In this document: in pieces, positions 10,961-22,330 of the stretch
Numbering within the stretch: the stretch's first letter is position 1
Layout: each line of letters starts with the position of its first letter
Made by a program: the position numbers and the translations under genes
Assembly (NCBI RefSeq): GCF_000512565.2
Contig: NC_089308.1
Coordinates: 1,131,001 to 1,195,000, forward strand
Origin: Kwoniella dejecticola CBS 10117
Lineage: Eukaryota > Basidiomycota > Tremellomycetes > Tremellales > Cryptococcaceae
DNA: 64,000 nucleotides
Direction: 5' to 3'
The notes under the pieces: model-generated
The model's database searches: none
Told to the model about the DNA's origin: nothing
Seen by the model: only the letters and a program-made list of their open reading frames with translations

Positions 10961-11805
10961 ACAAGTCGATCAACTGACTTGACTAGTATGGGCCGTAGTG
11001 TTTCTACTGATGGCTCAGGCTACGATGTGTCCGTGTGTCCTCGCCGAAGATCTATATTGTCGGCAGAGCATTAACGTTTAACCGAATCTGATGCTCTCGT
11101 GATGGCGCCAGGGATACAACGCCTCATCCCGTTCACTATACTGCGATGTGTTCACTGTATAAGATCGATGATATTCACTTTACCTTGACTCGCTCCGATC
11201 AAGCATTATGACGATTGGACTGGACTCTTCGGACGGCCGGTTTAAGCGAGGTTTGGACGGGAGAGACGGGATCACTACCTACCGCAGCTCGTTCGAAGGC
11301 CACGACAACGCTCCACATCATCGAGGCGAGTACTTGTTTGTTGCAGCTCAACGCAGTAAGAGACGCTTGCGCATTCTCTAGGGAATTCCATTGGAATCTA
11401 TGACGATCAGAGTCGTACTACGACTACTTGCGGTTATGGCTTGAAGACCGAGAAGACGATCGCCTAACGGCATGAAGCAGATCTGGCTGGAAATAAGCGG
11501 TGGCCAAGAGGGCATGCCGCACAGTTGAGCCGCCTCGAATGTCGAACGTCTAAGAAAATATAGCCGCAAAAGCTTTCACTCAACTGGTAGCGCCATGTCC
11601 AAAGCAGCTGGAGGAGTAACAGGAATCACGTTCCAAGTGTTTCCAGTTGCGAGTTGTTTCGAAGAGCCATAGTTGCGGGATGTGTCAAAGAGCAAAGCTC
11701 CCTTTCAATCCGAGCGCGCTGCACCAATGGCCCATTAGGCATTTCACGAGACATTTATAGACTGAAAGCTGAGGACGAATGCATGAATGACGCTGACGCC
11801 TCAAT

Positions 11806-11847
11806 ATGAAAGACTCAGGGATCTACATGAAAGACTCAGGGATCTAC
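11806..11847. repeat. 21-bp tandem duplication
   Basis: Two identical copies of ATGAAAGACTCAGGGATCTAC, followed by a further ATG. Confidence 0.9.
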
Positions 11848-12870
11848 ATGTTTGCACACTTAAAAGAGGAGGACACACACCCTAATTAATGACCAATTCG
11901 AACAAGAATTTTCCGATCATCCACCCAGAAAGAGGGGGGCGCGCCGCAGGGCGGGAAAAGCGGAAGGAAAAAAGGAAATTTATGGGATTTATGAAAATCT
12001 GGAACCGAAGTGCCTTGGTTTATTACCATAATTGTTTAAATATCCGATGCGATTCGCCAGTGAGCTTAAATACACTGATCAGCGCGCGCAAGCTCATTCA
12101 TTTGAGACAAATGATGTCTTACAACCATATGGTGTTCTCCATTCGAACCCCTCTTTTCATCCATGCGTCTCTCCGATTCTTTCACTTATGCCTACGAAGC
12201 CCTCCGTCACTCCTTGAGGCGGGTTTAACATGAGAAATTGATCACCGATATGGATAATCTGGTACACAGTCGTCCTGTGATTTGATCAATTACCGAGCCG
12301 CCGTGCGATGGTATTATGTCTCGTCTCATAATTTGTGTCGGCACGTCACGTCATGATCGGAAGATATATGAAAAGGCAACGAATCGTCTTCGTGACCCCC
12401 CAGCCCAACGGTCCCTCTCTCTCTCTCTTGCTAGTGTGCTCACTTCCCCACATACTGCCATTTCGCCCCGAGGAATGCGCAAGCATCTGAATATTCTGAG
12501 TTTCTGATGTCTCGGAAGAACAGTATGATGGCGTTCCTAAGTATCGGGATGTCCTAAAGCTTGGAAGCCTGCTGCACGGGTTGTCCGTTTTCTGGATATT
12601 TCCGCCTAGACATCCGAGAGAACATGAGAGAACCTTCGGACAGGATTTGCCCTTCCGCCTTTTTTGCCACCTCGAATATAAAGTCCCCGTAAACACATGT
12701 CTCATTACCAGTCTTTTGTGGGTTTTCCCTCTCACTTAGTCACCGATCCCATTCGATACACCTCGATTCGGATTCGATAGTGCAGTACAGCACATTCCAC
12801 CTACATGCATTACCTAAGCTACGAAAACTTTTTTCCGTTGCATAACTGACAAGACTTTATGGATATATGT

Positions 12871-15276
12871 ATCGATGCCGATCCGCGCTAAAAACCAACT
12901 ATCTCGTCATCGTCACTTTCTGATCCTTCTTCTTCTTCTTCTTCTTCTTTCCCAACTTGATCCACTTCACACTCTTAATCGACAACATTACTTCCATTTA
13001 ACCAAGTTGCATCGCTTTTCGAATCTCGCAGTTCAAGGTACACGAGGTCAAAAAAACATCCGACGTACTGTTATCAAGCTTTTTTCAGAGATCCGGAACA
13101 CTGGGAGAGCTCGGAGGAATTCATCAGTTTGTACTGTAATCAGGAACTACGCTAGTGGATTTATTTGTGGTTTAGCGTTGAAATAGATCCTTTTATACTT
13201 TTCGATCCTCTCGCTCCTCCACACTCAACTGTCCAAGTCTTTCGGACTTTTCAAGAAGAACCAAGCTACAACCCTATACTTATCAATTTCGCTCATGGTA
13301 ACGCCAGGAAGATATAGCTATCCCGAAGAGATCTGATTATCTGGCAGCAGACACCGTTGGAAAGGGATTTGTTTAATGAAATCGAATCGAATTCCAATCC
13401 CGCAAAATTACCCCAATATTTAGGGTAATCCGAAGACACACCTCGCGCATATTCCTCCGTCAAGTCACCATATCGATAAACTTTTTCTCTTGATCAGAAG
13501 TCAAAACGAAAAATCAACCCGATATATCCCTAACGAGGATCAAACAAAGTCGAACTTTCTTGCGGAAACAGTTTTCATCTTTGATTTGTCCAACGTTTCG
13601 TCGACTTCGACTAAAAGCTGAAACCTTGGCGACCACCGAGACCCACCTGGACTTATACCTTCACGACTGGAAATTTCCGAAGTGCACGGAAGTGTGTATA
13701 CAACGAGACTGCACAGCCTGATCATACGTGTATCAGACGGTCTAGGTGGACGCATCACCTTCAAGTTAGAACGAACCGAATAGCGCCATATCCCGAACAG
13801 TCAAGTTTTCTACTCTCTCGCAACCTCCGTGGAGAGCAACTTCTGACCTCCGACCTTCCCGGCTGCGTCCAAGCGTGAGTGCTCCCCATTGGCTGCGCTG
13901 GTGCGCTCGGACCAGACAGGCTGTGCTCTTCTTACAAAAGGGTCTAGGCTAATCATGTATGATCTATATGCTTCTTTCTCTTGTTTCTCCCAACTGGATC
14001 TGGCACCTTTCGATCACTTCCACAATGTCGAATGTCTGGCTTGCGCTGCAAATCTACGATCATTGGCATTTGTTGATGCTGTGCTTCTACGACTTCTGAT
14101 GACCTCGGGCTGAACGGCTTGCGGACTCCTTCTATTCCGTTATCGTGCTGCCTTCTGTCTGGACCCTGTCTGGGTCTTGCATTGGGTACCATTCATAATG
14201 AAATGGTACCTTACACATGATGACTGTGTTTCGCAATGCGTGGGATCATCTGTGGATTTTCGCTGGACTCACCACATGAAACCTAAAACGCAACGCACTG
14301 ACCTCTCGAACGGGTCTTCAACCTAACCTCTTACTTTACCCTGCGGATCGAGCCGGCCTTTTCCCCTTTTCTCTCAATGGTCAAACCGGACTGGATCTGA
14401 CCTCCCTCCACCCCTCACGTTCAAACCCGGACTTAACCTGTTGGTACATTCCCTTCCTCGTGGATCGAAAACGCATTCCTGCGCAACCCTGGCCATGCCC
14501 CTTCCTTTCATTTGGATCTCAACATGTTACATTTGATGGAAATCTTGACCCTGTTTCGCACCGCTTATCGATCGAAAACACATCATCGACGCCAAAACGG
14601 ACCCCGATCACCGGATGTTCCCAAATGTATTTATACTGGTCAATGATTATCGCCTGACACCTTCTGCTTCATCTCAACCACATACACACACACACAACTT
14701 ATCTCGTTCTTTCGGCCTCACCAAAATACCTTCTTTCCACTTATAGTAGCCTATCGACATAACAAAGGAGACACCTTTACCTTTACTCTTATAATAATCT
14801 GAATTCCGGTCCTTCGTCCATCCTTAATACCGCCTACCGCCTGTTGCAATATCCTTAATACCGACACAAAATAGTAGATCAGCGAAGACTTTCCGGAGAT
14901 CCTTTCTTGCCAATCGTAATTTTCCCATCCTTTCCGCTATATTACCGCTTTACGTCCACCCTCCGTCTTTAATAGCATTTACCACTGTGGAAGCGCTTTC
15001 AGAATTCGGAAACACTCAAACAAGCTCGTAAACAAGGTCGCCAGAAAAGGACGTTAATTATACTACCTTTGTCTGACCGCATCCCACCAGTCAAGCCATC
15101 ACATCTCGGACAAACAAAGGATTTACATGCGAATACCCCGATACACAATACATCCAAACAAAACGAGACAAGGCAGAACAGAACGTCTATCGAATGGTCC
15201 AACGATATAATCACCCTATAATACACAATATAATATTCACAGATACGAGCGTCTCAGTACCGAGTCGGTTGATCAA
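12871..15276 (+). promoter_or_regulatory. Long pyrimidine-rich upstream region of the velvet gene
   Basis: About 2.4 kb of strongly C/T-biased + strand without a supported coding frame. It contains (CTT)8 at 12926-12949 and a CA run at 14684-14697. Such bias and length fit a long regulated promoter or 5' leader, or a separate non-coding transcript. This is inference from composition and position; no transcript boundary can be read from sequence. Confidence 0.35.
12926..12949. repeat. (CTT)8 microsatellite
   Basis: Perfect trinucleotide run in the pyrimidine-rich region upstream of the velvet gene. Confidence 0.9.
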
Positions 15277-16155
15277 ATGCAAAATCCAGAAGAAGACGAC
15301 AGTATGAATTTAGGTGGAATAAATCATGGGGAACTAGGCAGGTAGGTATCCTGTCTCCCGTTTGAGAGAAAAGCGTGCTATGGACTGGGCTGATCTGGAT
15401 GTGAACGACTCTTTTGATAGGACCTATCGAATAACACCTATACAGTCGCCTACGCTTGGTGCCGCATTCCAAGGAGCGTATTTATCCAGATTACCGCTGG
15501 CTCCGCCACTAATTCTTCAGCTCGACGTCTGGGATTCAGATGGCGATTTGATAATACCGTAAGCGCTTCTTACTACTCATAAACGGTCTTGGCTCATTGA
15601 GCTGAGTGATGACTTTGATAGGTACGATGAATTACCTTTCTTGATATGTCATCTCAGCCTACAAACACCCGAAGAAGAAGACGCAGCAATGATAATTTCC
15701 CCAGAAGGTGAACAGGTGTCCATGCTTTATGGGACGCTCGTTGCTGCTCCGGCAGAGATGAACGATACTTCCAATGCACCCGGAATATATTTCGTTTTTC
15801 CCGATGTCAGCGTGCGATACGTGGGGAGATTCAGATTACATGCTCTGTTAATGCGCATAACCGGGTAAGTGTCTCCTCCGCCACCTTGCGCGTCGTACGC
15901 TTGCTTGCTCTTGCTGAAGAAGATTTTCGCGATTTGATAGTGGTCCGCCACTGGATACGGCTACGACGGAACCTTTCGATATTGTTCGCGAAATGGACTA
16001 TATAGCGCCTGGTGAGCATTTCTCACACCCGACTATCCAGTGTCGACGAATGTAGCTAATACTGTCTGTCCTACTTGACAGCAATAACGGATCTGACTCG
16101 TCATTTCGATGCGCAAAATGTGGTCCGATTCGGTCTACCGCGGTCGGAATGGTGA
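15277..16155 (+). CDS. Compact velvet-domain regulator
   Basis: Velvet factors are fungal DNA-binding regulators of development and secondary metabolism. The start is the ATG at 15277 (MQNPEEDDSMNLGG). Four introns are placed: GTAGGT/GATAG, GTAAGC/GATAG, GTAAGT/GATAG and GTGAGC/GACAG. Velvet landmarks appear in order: YRITPIQSPTLGAAFQG, then LAPPLILQLDVWDSDGD, LPFLICHLSLQTPEEED, MLYGTLVAAPAE, the hallmark GIYFVFPDVSVRYVGRFRLH, a short strand region, EPFDIV, and the end block ITDLTRHFDAQNVVRFGLP. About 195 residues, nearly all velvet domain. It is divergent from classical VeA/VelB: the RxxG…KDRRPIDPPP stretch is reduced to LSRLPLAPPLILQL. No second domain, transactivation region or obvious nuclear signal is seen. 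Confidence 0.82.
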
Positions 16156-16933
16156 TTCGCCAGCTAATGGCGGTCCCTCATGACCCCAAAAATCCCGTCT
16201 CCCCATCTGCACACCTCAATATCTACCACAAAATTTCCTTAGCGGCCACCATCACCCTCATGCGCCTCTCAACATCCTTATAATCCATACACAATAATCG
16301 CCGACCCGCCAGACGTTGAAGAAACACCTATAATCATGCCGACCCGAAGTATAATTACAAGTATAATTCAGTATAATTACCCAGCACATTGATACCCATA
16401 ATGACCTTGAAGGTTTGTTAGTCTAATTTAGTTGTATAAATTAAAATCAATATGTAGTACCACCTCACAATCAACAATATTGTCATTTGTACCTTTGTAC
16501 CTTTCTATCCCCTATCCCGATGGCCCCTCAGCGGCGTAGAGGCAGAATCATGAGTAGTTGCCGCGAGCAAATAGGGAAGCTTGTCCACGGATGATTTGGC
16601 ATCGGAACGGAGGGGAATACGTGTTCAACGCAAATGCAAAGTTGTATCATTGTCAATTGTTTGGAACTCGATTGTCTTGTCTGTCATATCAGGATGCCAG
16701 ATTGCGAGTTGCCAGTCGCGGATTCTGTGCATCCTATATTCATCTCCGTGAATTAGCTTGAGTGTTTCGCCTGGGTATCGCGACTCATCCGTCTATCCTG
16801 CAACATCGAGGTAAGGCGAACTCACTCATGACTCAATTAATGATCTATAGTACAACACCCATCCTTGTATTTTACAGCTGGACGTGCGTATATCTTTATG
16901 CGCTATCACGGTGACCTCTTACTTAGCTAAAGG
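16156..16933. other. 3' intergenic region between convergent genes
   Basis: Holds the 3' ends of the velvet gene and the small minus-strand gene. Three close copies of AGTATAATT(A/C) occur at about 16347-16380, in an A/T-rich stretch likely to lie in a 3' UTR. No gene seen. Confidence 0.45.
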
Positions 16934-17252
16934 CTATTGATTCCGCCCTTCTTGAGCAGTCGATTTCTCTTCGATAGTCCGCAATGCATCTGCGTATCTC
17001 TTCTTCCTTTTCTCCTGTATATCGTTGAGCTTCTGATCTCGAGCGATCGCCGCATCGAGTCTGGCATGATTGATCGAGTTGTATACGTGAGCTGTGAGGA
17101 CAATGGCCATCGTGAACGCCGCTACCCTATAGGGAGAACAATCTCTCGTGAGTTACGATAAGTGTTGAAAGCCAGCTGCAAGATAAGACAAAATCGGGGC
17201 AAAGTATAATGGCTCACGGCATTGTCAGATCCCGAAAGCTGAAGGGGGGCAT
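16934..17252 (-). CDS. Small single-helix membrane protein, 75 residues, unknown function
   Basis: Two exons on the minus strand, each too short to stand out. Exon 1 starts at the ATG at 17252-17250 (MPPFSFRDLTMP). A GTGAGC…CTATAG intron in phase 2 leads to exon 2, starting VAAFTMAIVLTAHVYNSINH and followed by a charged helix (ARLDAAIARDQKLNDIQEKR … YADALRTIEEKS); stop at 16936-16934. One membrane segment (about residues 12-28) and a Lys/Arg/Glu helix behind it resemble small mitochondrial inner-membrane or assembly proteins, but I do not recognise the family. Support comes from the clean splice, good codon structure and protein-like composition. Divergent from the SAP-domain gene, 372 bp apart. 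Confidence 0.65.
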
Positions 17253-17624
17253 TTTGCTCTGCCCATTCCCGCTCAATGCTCAACGGTTGCTTGAGCATAG
17301 ATTCAGTGTTTTTTGAGAGTACTCAAACGAGCATCGAAGCTGCATTTTATGCTTGATCCCTGCCAGCTTAGTTCCGATCCGAATGCTCGAGAGTGTAGGG
17401 CGATCGTGGGAAAGTGAATGTTGAACCAAATATCTACATCCGCGCGAGTGATTTTACTTTACTTTGTTTATAACGTTGGATGAGACATCAGCGTAACCCA
17501 TTTGTTACATCAACAACAACACTACCCTGTTTACTCTCTTTATGATCATCATATAGCCTTGATTATCAGCTATCAGTCCTACCTTCTTGCTCTGATCCTG
17601 GTGAACGACTGGCAAACTCACAAG

Positions 17625-20600
17625 ATGGCTGATGAGATCTTGCGCAAGTGAGTGTTGGTCACTGGACCGAGGCCAAGGATCAATTGCTAATTCAATATGA
17701 TCACAGCTCTGCAGCTTTGAACGCTCTGAAACGACATCAACTTGTATCGCTATCCAAGAGATATGGATTGAGAGCTAGTGGAAAGGTGAGCTGCCCCAAA
17801 ATGCTTGATCCAAGGCATGTCAGCTGACGCAATGCGACCTAGAATGTTGAGCTTATTCAACGATTAGAGGAATGTAAGTGATTGTCCATGCAGGCCCCAA
17901 ATACCTGCAATATCATGTGGATCCCTGCTCTCGTTTTGTCATTTGTTACGGATCTTTCCATCCTGGAAGCTCATACTGACCTTGTGCATCGTCCATAGAT
18001 GCCGTGAACCACGCCGAAGATTTAGACTTTTATATCCCTTCTCCTGCACCTACCCCAGGACCCAATATGCTCAGTCAAACGCCTTCTTCGGAACCTCCAA
18101 CGCCAACGGCATCAAGGGTAAGCGGTTTGCTTCTCGTATATATCATTACAAACGCTCAGGGTATACTGAGGCTGTTTGACAATCAGGTTTTCTGTCCACC
18201 CAGCGATAGCTTCCCACATGCTCTGCTTCCTGCAGCTCTCAATCACAAGGAGTCAATGATGAGCGTCCAGTCCAGAGCTTCCGATGCGTGGGAGATGCTT
18301 AGCGAAAGTGGAGCCAGTCTGATCTCACCGAAAAAGAAGAGCGGAATGACCAAGTCTAGCAGCTGTAGTAGCTGGAAGAGCGCGAACAATGGAGAAGCCA
18401 TGGGGGAGTTCGGAGGTGAGTCTGTTCGATGATGCGATTTGCGATCAAGACATCGCGCGAAGCTCATTCCCTTGCGTATTTAGGACATCACAACGAGAAA
18501 GTCTCCTCGACAAGCTCGATGAAGGCCCTAGCCACCTCGCTTACCCGAAGGGGCTCTCGTATCTTGCTTGGACGAAGCACGTCAGCGTCCTCCCACCTCA
18601 GCCAAGCCGCTGAGCCTTGTCCAGAACCTCAAGCTGAGCCTGAAGAAACGGAACCTGTCGAAGAAGTTGTCGATACTATTCCCCCGTCACCTGCATCGAC
18701 CATAGGAATACCTCGAAGACACTCACGAATTACACTGCTAGAAAGACCCAGTACAGTCCGACTCTGTTCGCCTATTCCTACTTCGCCTCGTTTCGACCCA
18801 CAGTCAGATAAAGAGGAAGACGAATTGCCGTTCTTCGACAGGCAGAAGCTGAAAGAACGTAGATCAGTCGGCCCACTCAGATCATCCTTGGGATCAACTA
18901 CCGCTTTGTCGATGCAGAATAGCCTCAGCCGAAAATCGATGCCCGTTCTACCCAGCGTAGGTTCGGCAAGTATACAATCAATTTACCCGCCCCTGCCTAC
19001 GATTCCGCCCCAATTCGCCAAATTTACTTCTCCACCGCCAGAAGCAATGCCAGGAGCCTTCCCGCCCTTACCACCTACACCAAGTCAAGTGGTGTTCGGC
19101 TCCAATGCGGAAAGCGGGGTTAGCAATAAGCAATTCTCGGAGGCTGCTCAGGCCGTTCTGAGAGAGATGAATGCGAAATTACCTGGAGGTCTGGCTTTTG
19201 GCGAAGAACTGCTGAAGGGCCAGAAAGCGGAGGTTGACAAATTGGTCAAGACCAACAAACAGCTTGGCACAGGAGGTTGGGGATTGAGCAGTAGTACTGG
19301 AGGCAACGATAGATATGCGCAAGCACACCAAAAGGAATTTGCAAAGTAAGCTTCGGTTTACGATCAACAAGCCCACCCCAAGCTGATAAAATGTTCCAGG
19401 ATGCGATCCATCTCGAAGAGTTCCATCGCACCGACAGCCAGTGGATCTAGAACTGCTTCTTCTGCTTCCCTCGCGATAATCTCCCATGAACCCCTCGCGT
19501 CTAAGGCTAAGAGGAAGCATGATCTCACCAAGTCCACCTCCAGCACCCACCTCATCCCATCGGCACCGAACGGCGCGCCACTTATAGCCTCAACTTCGGA
19601 CGAGGAAGCTCGACAACCTAAGAGAAGTAGACTGTCGAATGGACCGAATTATCTTGGATCGCTCAGAGAAGCTGGTAGGAGTATCGCGAACCTCCTTGGG
19701 GAGGAGAAAGGGAAGAGTACCGAAGATGCGATGAAGGAAATGAAGGCACGAAGGGACAAAAGGCGTTCGAGCCTGATCAAAAGAAAGGGTGAGTGTGAAT
19801 ATTCGAAGTTGGCGATTATCCTGTGTGTTATAACGGGTCTGGCCTGAAGCTAATAGTGTGTCGCATCAGGTCGCGGTCTTTCTTCTAGATTCGGCTTCCT
19901 GCGTCACAAGAAAGCATCAACCCATCCTTCATCCTCTATGGATCCTGTTCCACTTCCAGCAACTTCGGTCCAGTCTCCTCCTATTCCGACTCCCACCATG
20001 CCTAGAAAGACTTCTGTCTACGCGCCCAGAGACCCGCCTCATGGTAGGATACCATTCGATCTGGAAGCTTCCTTGGCTAGAAAGCCGACCGCTACCCGTA
20101 GACGATCGACCGATCTCAGCAATGTGATCAAGCCTCGTCCTGAAGTGCTGGAGAATATCAGATCTCTTCCTGCGCAGGTTTCAAGCAAGTCGCAAAAGGA
20201 TAGAGGCAGATCGACTTCTGCTCAGACAGTGATCAGTCAGAGTAGCTCTCATACACCCAGGAGAGCCAAAATACCTGACTTTGCCCCACCAAGCACCATG
20301 GGCAATGCAGCGATGGGATCAACCAATACTTTAGGATTACCTAAATCATCATCCGTTTCGTCAAGCTTAGCTTTATCGAAGAAAGCTTCCCAAGCTGATA
20401 TCATCCGAAACGCAAGATCCGCTCCACCGCCCCCATCATCTTTCACCGAGATCGCTCGAGCGACAACAACCAAAAATACAGCTCGACCAGCCTCAGTCAA
20501 CAGATCTTCCACGTTGTATATGCCTACAGCGTCGAGTTTAGCCAGAATGCAGGCTACAATCAAACCTAATCCGGATCGCCCATTACCGATGTTGCCCCCA

Positions 20601-20945
20601 CCGGTACCTGCCACGCCGAGGATCACAACGACTGTACAACCTTTCGGATCAGCCCAATCAAGAGATAATCAATCTTTCACATCGAATTTCAACTTGTCGA
20701 AACCTCCTCTAGCGGCGTCAAAGGGTATTTCTGGGCTGAAGCCGAAGACCTCTCAATCGGCAATCGGTAAACCGCAATCGTCAGCTGCTGCGCGGATTCG
20801 AGCTAGGCAATCTGGACTGAGCGCTGTCAAGTCGAAAGGCAATTTGAGGGAGGATATGGAAGTCAAGAAGAAAAGATCTGAGATCAGAGCTCGGAATGAG
20901 AGACGAGAGGAGGAAAGGGAGTTGAGAGAGATGTTGGGGCAATGA
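17625..20945 (+). CDS. SAP-domain protein, probably chromatin- or spindle-associated
   Basis: The start is the ATG at 17625 (MADEILR), with several short introns. The SAP motif lies at about residues 10-45: LNALKRHQLVSLSKRYGLRA, then SGKNVELIQRLEEY. SAP motifs bind A/T-rich DNA. The rest is long, low-complexity and rich in Ser, Pro, Arg and Lys. Notable pieces are SSWKSANNGE, FGEELLKGQKAEVDKLVK, LGSLREAGRSIANLLGEEKG, RGLSSRFGFLRHKKAS and MPRKTSVYAPRDPPHGRIPF. A C-terminal basic-acidic helix (EDMEVKKKRSEIRARNERRE) runs to EMLGQ-stop at 20945. N-terminal SAP plus basic disordered body plus charged C-terminal helix resembles the layout of animal NuSAP, but without diagnostic identity, so the role is open. 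Exon count near the N-terminus (17625-18420) is the least certain part. Confidence 0.75.
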
Positions 20946-21422
20946 TGCAAAGGGTTATGTCTAGTCTGAGACGACTGTGAGTCTCGAAATACGTGCTTGG
21001 TTGAATGACAAGAATGGACAATACCGATTTAGTCGGTCCTTGTATTATATAGTATAGACATGTGAATGGTTGTGCATGTTATGGATATCTTCCCGGTCTT
21101 GCTTTGAACGCCGATCACTGTATCGTGAACCACTCGTTTAAGCTGTAATGGGATATGAGTGGAGCTAAGTACCACTGATCATACGGAGTCTGCGTCAGAA
21201 GTTGTGATCTTGATTGTGTGCATTCGTGTTAGTACATGTTGTGATTCGCAAGCTGACGAGAACGCATGTACAATGACCACCGCTGTTCATCTTTGCTTTC
21301 TTCCACTACACATATCTTCACTTCCATTACATCTGTAACCACATCTCATACTCCTGATTCAACTCATTCTCGTAATTGAGATACTCTTCGTTGAAGGCAA
21401 GAAAAGCTGAACACCTTCAACG
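20946..21422. other. Intergenic, 3' of SAP gene and 5' of ISG12-like paralogue 4
   Basis: 477 bp. A pyrimidine-rich stretch from about 21280 to 21365 precedes the paralogue 4 start. No gene seen. Confidence 0.4.
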
Positions 21423-22330
21423 ATGTTCGCTTTATTCATACCCCTATTCACCTTGGCCAGCTGGTCATGGATCCCCTGGCACAGCCCTTTCTCTTCCTCA
21501 TCCCCAACGACACCCAACCTCGATGTCTCCAACTCGACGCTGCTTCACCAGATCGCAGACATCAAATGGGACTTCGTCTCTTCTAGCGCTATCAGCTTCT
21601 TCGAACACCTTTCAGACCAGTACATCGGTGATTTCGCTGCACTCAACCTCACTCTAGCTCCCGATAATGTCAAACAGCATTTCAAGCAGGAAATGGGCCA
21701 AGTCGAAGAAGTAATAGCTTATATCAATTGGACGGATGTACCTAAAGACACCATTCAATGGATCAAGGATCACCCGTCAGAAACCGCTTTCATTGCGTTG
21801 GACATTGGACTTTTTATCGCTCCTTGGTTAGTCACTGAGCCGGTGTTGTTCCTTCTTGGATTTAGGAGATTGGGCCCTGTTGCTGGTTAGTTTTCTCTCC
21901 TTGATTTCCGTTGGTTCCACCTCTATCCCAGACAGACAAGTACATACACATACACATACACTTATACATACTCTGTTCTTTCCCCGACGTACTGTGCTCT
22001 CTCTTCATCTACCTGCTTGTATGTTGAAATAACAAGAAGTCTGAGCTGACTATCAGGGAACTTTGACTCGACTTTAGGATCAGCAGCATCGATTGCCCAG
22101 CGTGCGATCGGTAAACTCGAAGCAAGAGGATTCTTCGCTCTCCTCCAATCCGCAGGGATGAAAGCTATGGGGAGGGTATCTTGGAAGGTTTAGTCCGAGT
22201 GGGATCAGCACTTTTAGGCGGCTTGAAGTGGTGGTTCGGGAAGAAACATCATGAGGGGTCTACTTCGTCAGTCGCTGCTTTGGTCGCTACCGCTGTCAAT
22301 CAAGCGAGATCTAGTGGATCATCCGATTGA
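21423..22330 (+). pseudogene. ISG12/IFI6-27-like membrane protein, paralogue 4, with apparent frameshift
   Basis: The start is at 21423 with a hydrophobic leader (MFALFIPLFTLASWSWIPWH). Then come a long pre-domain, the family block IKDHPSETAFIALDIGLFIA and VLFLLGFRRLGPVAG. A phase-1 intron (GTTAGT…TTTAG) lies at the conserved place. Exon 2 begins SAASIAQRAIGKLEARGFFA and reaches LLQSAGMKAMG. Right after this the frame breaks at a GGGG run (22169-22172). The original frame stops at 22191-22193. A different frame takes over with protein-like sequence (GILEGLVRVGSALLGGLKWW … KKHHEGSTSSVAALVATA) to a TGA at 22330. The break lies behind the conserved core, so a shortened protein could still work. 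It may be a true mutation, an assembly error in a homopolymer, or a natural short C-terminus. Confidence 0.7.

Larger units (their letters stand above)
10215..12870. other. Gene-poor region
   Basis: No gene recognised over about 2.6 kb. It holds a CCAAYG hexamer repeat (10919-10960), a 21-bp tandem duplication (11806-11847) and pyrimidine-rich stretches on + after 12,120. Open frames of 60-130 codons on both strands lack domain motifs and splice continuity. Confidence 0.4.

Noticed and set aside
12875..13186. 103-codon frame with a poly-Leu run
   Set aside because: The poly-Leu stems from the (CTT)n repeat in a pyrimidine-rich region; the rest has no motif.
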